From contig JAHBMJ010001192.1 of assembly GCA_018398765.1 (NCBI GenBank), forward strand, positions 1 through 21,695: a stretch of DNA of 21,695 nt, read 5' to 3'. The notes beneath the pieces were generated by a model. It saw nothing but the letters and a program-made list of their open reading frames with translations. It was not told where the DNA came from and ran no database searches. Shown here piece after piece: positions 17,323 to 21,695 of the stretch (positions are counted from its first letter, which is position 1; each line of letters opens with the position of its first letter). The translations under genes were made by a program, and so were the position numbers. This stretch comes from Chromera velia (lineage: Eukaryota; Sar; Chromeraceae).

Positions 17323-17920
17323 CTGTGTGCCAACTTGAATTTCAAACTTTTCAATACCCTTCAAGTTGCATTCATGCTCCAACTGGAGTTAGGTATCCTC
17401 TGACTAACTAACCAACCAATAATATGGTTCTAGGTATGGTTTATAGTCGTAACTTCATATTAGAGTGTACAGTGCTCTAACTGGGGTTAGGCATCCGCCG
17501 AGTCGGACGCCTGGCATCCTCTAGCTAACTAACTAACAATAGCAATTTGGTATAGTACTATTTATTATATAGACATTTTTTTTTTCTAATGTACGTATAT
17601 ATAAAACACAAATAAAGAGTGAACTAAAACTATATTCTCACTATAGTACAAAATTGATTGAGTGATTGATTGAATTAATTTTATAAACGATTCAAATATT
17701 AGAATAAACATGAGTATCTCCTCGAGAGTGGACGCGCCGGGACGCGCATTGCTTGCTGAGGTGTTTCCTAAGGTGTTTCACATTTACTAGCACATTTATT
17801 ACTGCGTGCAAAAGGAGTATAGGCCGAAGTACACAAACTTTCTGTTTTTTTACCTACAGTTTCTAGTATAGTTTTTTACAGTACTATAATGTCTCTGATT
17901 AATTACAGAATTTGACGTAA
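17323..17920. other. AT-rich 3' flank with a degenerate direct repeat
   Basis: The sequence shifts sharply to AT-rich after the stop codon. A degenerate direct repeat is visible: 17376 onward (GCTCCAACTGGAGTTAGG) and 17474 onward (GCTCTAACTGGGGTTAGG), each followed by CTAACTAAC-type words. The second copy has an extra ~23 bp. AATAAA at 17611 is a possible polyadenylation signal but is expected by chance here. No gene was seen. Confidence 0.5.
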
Positions 17921-17922
17921 GT

Positions 17923-18196
17923 CTAGGTGTGATCTGTAAAGTTATTTTTATAATAAAGTCTCACCACGGACTTTAGACTTTAAAACTTCTTTGGTTTTTT
18001 AAAGATAAAAATAAAAAGATTGAACATATTGATGTGTTCTTTCTAATTGTTTAGCCTTTTAATACATTTTTCAATGCATGTCAAAAAAAAAAGTAAAGTA
18101 CGTTTCAAAAGTTATATTTTAAAGTCCACAAACTTAAACTAGACTTTAAACTTTATTTCACTATATTTCACTTTAAAACTTTACAGATCACACCTA
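17923..18196. mobile_element. MITE with perfect TIRs and flanking 9-bp direct repeats (274 bp)
   Basis: TAGGTGTGATCTGTAAAGTT at 17924-17943 is perfectly inverted at 18177-18196, and the match extends to 23 bp if CTAG-side bases are included. GACGTAAGT (17914-17922) and GACGCAAGT (18197-18205) flank it as a near-identical direct repeat, consistent with a target-site duplication. A TAGG-type end with an 8-9 bp duplication is typical of hAT-derived MITEs. There is no coding capacity. Confidence 0.75.
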
Positions 18197-18205
18197 GACG
18201 CAAGT

Positions 18206-18770
18206 GATGATGATGATGATGATTGAGGGTTAAATCCTAGACCCAGCAATACTAGATCGTCCTAAAACTAGTCAAAAAAAAACTGGATAATAGTAGACTA
18301 TATATAGACTTAATGGTAGACTATAAAAAAGTAGGCTAATATTAAAACTTGATTGTACGTATTATCTTCAAATCCATCATTGACAGATTCGTTGTTACTA
18401 GCATTGTTAAAAAGAAAAAAAATGTTGTTATAGAACTAAGAATACTAAACATGTTAAGGTCTGTGTAAAAAAACAAATTATTATTGTATTCAAGCTTAAT
18501 AATTGATGGATTCATTGATTGATTGATTGACAGACTTAATTAAACAGTACATATAATGTCATATATATTGTAACATTGTTGTTATGCACTGATTTGAACA
18601 TGATTTAAATAATATAAGTAGTAATACCAGTTAGTCTATACTACTAGTATACTGACATTCAGGTAATAATGCATATTAATACAAATGATGATGTAACAAA
18701 TCGTATAATCTTATTTCTAGTCTTACTTATTATCCTAGCGTTTTTAATCTCTTCCAATAATTAAAGGCCC
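18206..18770. other. AT-rich gene-free island
   Basis: This stretch is very AT-rich, with short simple repeats (GATGAT at about 18206, TTGATTGATTGATTGAC at about 18514), poly-A runs and no open frame of note. It shares the word TGATGATGATTGAG with the left AT-rich block near 1454. It may be decayed mobile DNA. Composition changes abruptly near 18770. Confidence 0.4.
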
Positions 18771-19120
18771 TGGTGCGCCGACAGCCCATGTATTTCACAA
18801 AGCCACCCATGCAATGCCGTGCTTTTCACGGCCTGACGGAAGGCTTTGGAGTCTGGGCCTCTCTAATTGCCTCGGCACATTGCACCATGCAGTCCAAGGC
18901 GTGCACTAGTCAGGGACTGTCTCCCTGATCATTCGATCAAGCTGACAGACTCAGCTACAGTCTGTCCCCCCGCTCATTAGAACTTCGTCAACTGCTCCTC
19001 CTGCAGAGAAATCATAAAGACCAGTTCCTCTCTGACTGCTTATGAAACGGAAAAAGGGATAAACATGAACAAAAAGAACAAAGCAGAGACAAGCAAGGTG
19101 TGACCACACATACACACAAA
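18771..19120. other. Unassigned GC-balanced stretch
   Basis: There is a perfect 6-bp stem with a 5-base loop (GCCGTG at 18816-18821, CACGGC at 18827-18832). On the minus strand a possible acceptor (TTTCTCTGCAG) precedes a short frame ending in DEVLMSGGTDCS and a stop near 18951, so a minus-strand terminal exon is conceivable, but its length is too short to support a call. Confidence 0.3.
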
Positions 19121-19211
19121 GGGGGGGGNNNNNNNNNNNNNNNNNNNNNNNNNNNNNNNNNNNNNNNNNNNNNNNNNNNNNNNNNNNNNNNNNNNGGGGG
19201 GGGGGGGGGGG
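19121..19211. other. Assembly gap (67 N) inside a poly-G run
   Basis: Eight G (19121-19128), 67 N (19129-19195) and sixteen G (19196-19211). The gap sits within a homopolymer, so its size is probably an estimate and the true sequence may be only G. Confidence 0.95.
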
Positions 19212-19970
19212 CGAACCTACTGAAAACGGAGCAAGGAGGCTATCAGACGTGCCGGCATGCAGACAAAAAGCTGCAAGCAAAACTTGAGGCCCAGCTTCAT
19301 GGAGGCAAACGTGAAAATGACACATAATGCAACCCACTGTTTTAGTCTCCAGCACCGTCGATCGAAGACTCCTTCATCAATCAAGCTCCTCTCTCCCGCC
19401 TCGCCTCAAGGGAGAGAGAGAGGAAGAGAGAGAGAGAACGAATAGTGAGGACCTCCTCAAGAGAGGTTTTTTGCCTTTCCGGTGTCTCTTTGTGATGGAT
19501 TCGTTGCCCTCTTCCGTGGAGAAGACATAAAGAGGTGCTTGAGAGAATTGAAGAGACCGAGATATGGAGACAGAGATTGTACAAGCATGCTCTGCTTCTC
19601 GAACCCAGGGATTGCATGGTTGAAAGCGAGAGAGGCAAACGGAAAGAGAAACGGCGGGAAAATCCCCCTTCGGAGAGTGTAAAAGTGAAAAGGTATTAGT
19701 GGGCACCCAAGTTGATGGATCCACTTCATTTTGCCGCCTCACTGACACACTGAAAAAGAAAAACTGAACACACGTCGGCCCGCAACAGTGTCAGGAAAAA
19801 AAAAAACACTCGGCTCCTCAAGGAAGGTCACCGAAAGAAGGGCTGAATGAACCGTTCGATCATCAGAACTAAACTGCTTTCTAAACTGCTTCTCACAGAG
19901 AGATTGGATGCAAAGCATCTCCCTCGTACTGCTGAAGCCCCATCATGCACTGAGTCATTCCTTTTGCAGT
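19212..19970. other. Unassigned stretch with purine-rich tracts
   Basis: A GA-rich tract lies at about 19410-19440. The plus-strand frame near 19482-19682 (for example CDGFVALFRGEDIKRCLREL) is protein-like but short, lacks clear splice sites, and competes with equally open frames on the minus strand. I see no basis for choosing one. Confidence 0.3.
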
Positions 19971-20253
19971 ATTTGTTGAGAAGGTCCTGGAGTCTGACAA
20001 TCCAGTCATGAGTGCATCTTGCATAGACCTGAGAAGATCGAGAGTCAAGCACACCCAGCGCCCTCTTTTAACCAAAAAGGACAGGGACACATTTGAGGTG
20101 ACCTGCAGAGAACTCTGGAAGGAAGAGGGAAACGGACGGTTATCTCTCCCTATGTGGATGCTCGACAATGTTACTTCTCTTTTTGTTCTTCGTTTCTGTG
20201 CATTCTTTGACAGACGTTGTGCATCACCACAAACGGTGGTGGATGACAACTGA
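19971..20253 (+). CDS. Candidate exon, strand uncertain
   Basis: A TCCTTTTGCAG acceptor (to 19970) is followed by an open plus frame, FVEKVLESDNPVMSASC and onward, running to a TGA at 20251-20253. A GTGACC donor candidate lies inside at about 20098. The composition is protein-like but matches no family I know. The minus strand over the same bases has a candidate acceptor (GATCTTCTCAG) and an open frame of ~70 codons, so even the strand is uncertain. Confidence 0.2.
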
Positions 20254-20264
20254 CTCTCCCTCAC

Positions 20265-20525
20265 TTTTCTCTTCTGTTTTGTGAGGATGACTCAGGCGGA
20301 AAAATGGAGCGATCGACTCTGGTGGGATGGGGCAAACTTGAGCGATCATTCATTTTTTTGACCACGCGCGCGACCCTTCTTGCCCCTTTCTGCATTTTCC
20401 TTTTCTTTTTTGTCAGGATGACTCAGGCGGAAAAATGGAGCGATCGACTCTGGCGGGAAGGGGCAACCTAGAGCGATCACTCATTTGGTTACCTTGCGCG
20501 CGACTCTTTCTGCTCCTTTCTGCAT
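20265..20525. repeat. 131-bp imperfect tandem duplication with TGACTCA and GGCGGAAA motifs
   Basis: The block AGGATGACTCAGGCGGAAAA begins at 20284 and again at 20415. Similarity covers about 110 bp of each unit, including GAGCGATCGACTCTGG and a GCGCGCGAC word, with roughly a dozen differences. Each unit is preceded by a T-rich stretch. TGACTCA is the classical bZIP (AP-1) site, and the second unit has GGCGGGAA, an E2F-type word. ATG codons within both units open only short frames. Confidence 0.8.
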
Positions 20526-20932
20526 GCATCACCCGAATGAACAAGACATACCGGCCTGCTCATGGGTCCAAGTTCACCTTTCAGAGCCGCGATTCATGTC
20601 TATTCAGCGAAAAGTTTCGACCGCACCAAAAAAGAACGAGATCCCGGACACACAATCTGGGAAGCCGAATAAGAGATTGACACACCGTCGATAAGACCCC
20701 GAGATTTCAGCTAGCCTTTCGCGATCGCAAGACCACAACGCTTCGGGAAAAGAGCGCGTAGAATTTCCTTCTGAGATCCGGATCAAGCGATTCCAGCGTC
20801 AAAAGAAAGCAAAAAGGTCGGATTGCACTTGAGCGGGTCGCAAAGCGGCTTGATTCGAAAAGTAAAAAAATGAGATCGATCAACAAAGTGCAAAAGAAAT
20901 TAAGTGCCCACAAAAAAGAAAAGCACCTTGAA

Positions 20933-20934
<2 letters not shown>
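20526..20934. other. Unassigned stretch before the CT tract
   Basis: GC-balanced and A-rich sequence without a frame I can support on either strand. The longest minus-strand frame runs into the CT tract and becomes Arg/Glu repeat, which marks it as an artefact. Confidence 0.35.
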
Positions 20935-20978
<44 letters not shown>

Positions 20979-20992
20979 CTCTCCGTCTCTCC

Positions 20993-21027
<35 letters not shown>

Positions 21028-21160
21028 TCTCCCTCTCTCTCTCTCTCTCCGTCTCTCCGTCTCTCCGTCTCTCCCCTCTCCCCGTCTCTCTCTCTTCTTG
21101 TCCTTTTGTCCTTCTCGGTCCTTATTTCTCCCTTTTTTCTCTCCGTCCTCTCTCCCCGTC
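20935..21160 (+). repeat. CT-rich polypyrimidine tract (~220 bp)
   Basis: CT dinucleotides with regularly spaced CTCCGT and CTCCCT variants grade into TCTTCTTGTCC. The tract is almost pure pyrimidine on the plus strand. Translations are Ser-Leu (plus) or Arg-Glu (minus) repeats and are not treated as genes. Confidence 0.9.
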
Positions 21161-21695
21161 ACTTGCTGTCCTTCTCTTCTTTCTCACGCACAGAGAGTGC
21201 GCAAGAGCTTCTCTGGCCTCTTCTGTACTTTTTCCCTCTTCTTTGCCCCATACAGACGAGGTCACCGGCCGGCAAGCTGATCCAGGCCCCGGTTGCCCCG
21301 CTTCCTTCCCCGAAAGCCTGCAGGCATCTGATACAAGTACGTTCCCACTCTCCCTTTTTCGGTCCCCGCTTCTTCCATCTCTGCGTGCCGAGATGGTCGA
21401 AAAACCTAGCTGCAGGCATTTTCAGGGACGTCGCCCAACTGCCCATGATTCCACATGCAGAAAGAACATTTACACATGAAAGGCTGCCGGTCGCACATCC
21501 GTCCACCCCCCTCTAAATTTCTTTTGCTGCCACAGAAAAACAATCAGAAATACGTGTTGGGCTGTCAGAAACATTCACGTTGGTCGCTGTGTTCCTTTCA
21601 AGTTCAAACAACCATCACAACCATTACCTACGACAAACAACCAGCATGCGTTGGCAGGCAGGGAAAGGAATAGGTGATGACGACATCGTATGAAT
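21161..21695 (+). other. Possible small exon of a gene continuing beyond the window
   Basis: A strong acceptor-like sequence (TTCTTTGCCCCATACAG, to about 21255) and a GTACGT donor at about 21340 bracket ~84 nt encoding TRSPAGKLIQAPVAPLPSP and onward. With no partner exons the call is tentative. The rest of the stretch to the window end shows nothing supportable. Confidence 0.2.

Noticed and set aside
18816-18832. Histone-type mRNA 3' stem-loop
   Set aside because: The 6-bp stem has a 5-base loop and lacks the required GG...CC pattern and flanks, and no histone gene is nearby.
18951-19355. 134-codon minus-strand frame across the gap
   Set aside because: It spans 67 unknown bases and poly-G/Pro sequence. 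Only the last ~16 codons after a possible acceptor have any merit, which is too little to call.

Overview
The window looks like nuclear DNA from an intron-rich protist. It has GC-rich, arginine-rich exons, short GT-AG introns (about 75-450 bp) with pyrimidine- or TG-rich 3' ends, AT-rich islands, many microsatellites, homopolymer runs, one assembly gap, and non-autonomous DNA transposons. A chromerid alga (Chromera-like) or a related alveolate is my best guess, but it rests on general character only, because no marker gene is present.

Layout. (1) 1-930: the end of an intron and the terminal exon of an unrecognised plus-strand gene. (2) 931-5219: a gene-free block with an AT-rich stretch holding a 145-bp tandem duplication, a hairpin/TATA-like stretch, and two copies of a ~0.73-0.75 kb terminal-inverted-repeat (TIR) element. 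The second copy carries a ~0.33 kb insertion. (3) 5220-17322: one large plus-strand gene. I reconstructed 16 exons whose reading phases agree at all 15 junctions, giving a protein of about 2,660 residues. (4) 17323-18770: an AT-rich, gene-free island with a degenerate direct repeat and a 274-bp MITE with perfect TIRs and 9-bp flanking direct repeats. (5) 18771-21695: mixed sequence with a 67-N gap, a 131-bp tandem duplication, a CT-rich tract of about 220 bp, and only weak candidate exons.

The large gene is the main content. Its product has a short helical N-terminus, a ~340-residue disordered Ser/Pro/Arg-rich segment, a long array of Trp-centred basic helices spaced about 25-36 residues apart (Sfi1-like, the type that binds centrin), a coiled coil, a second helical/Trp array, a second long coiled coil, and a ~370-residue Ser/Pro/Gly-rich tail ending in an acidic patch. 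By analogy with Sfi1 and other centrosomal or basal-body scaffolds, a role in a centrin-based fibre, basal body or spindle pole is the most likely reading. This is inference from architecture, not a database match.

A recurring oddity is that several introns end in TG-rich microsatellites directly before the acceptor AG. No tRNA, rRNA, CRISPR array or operon-like structure was seen.
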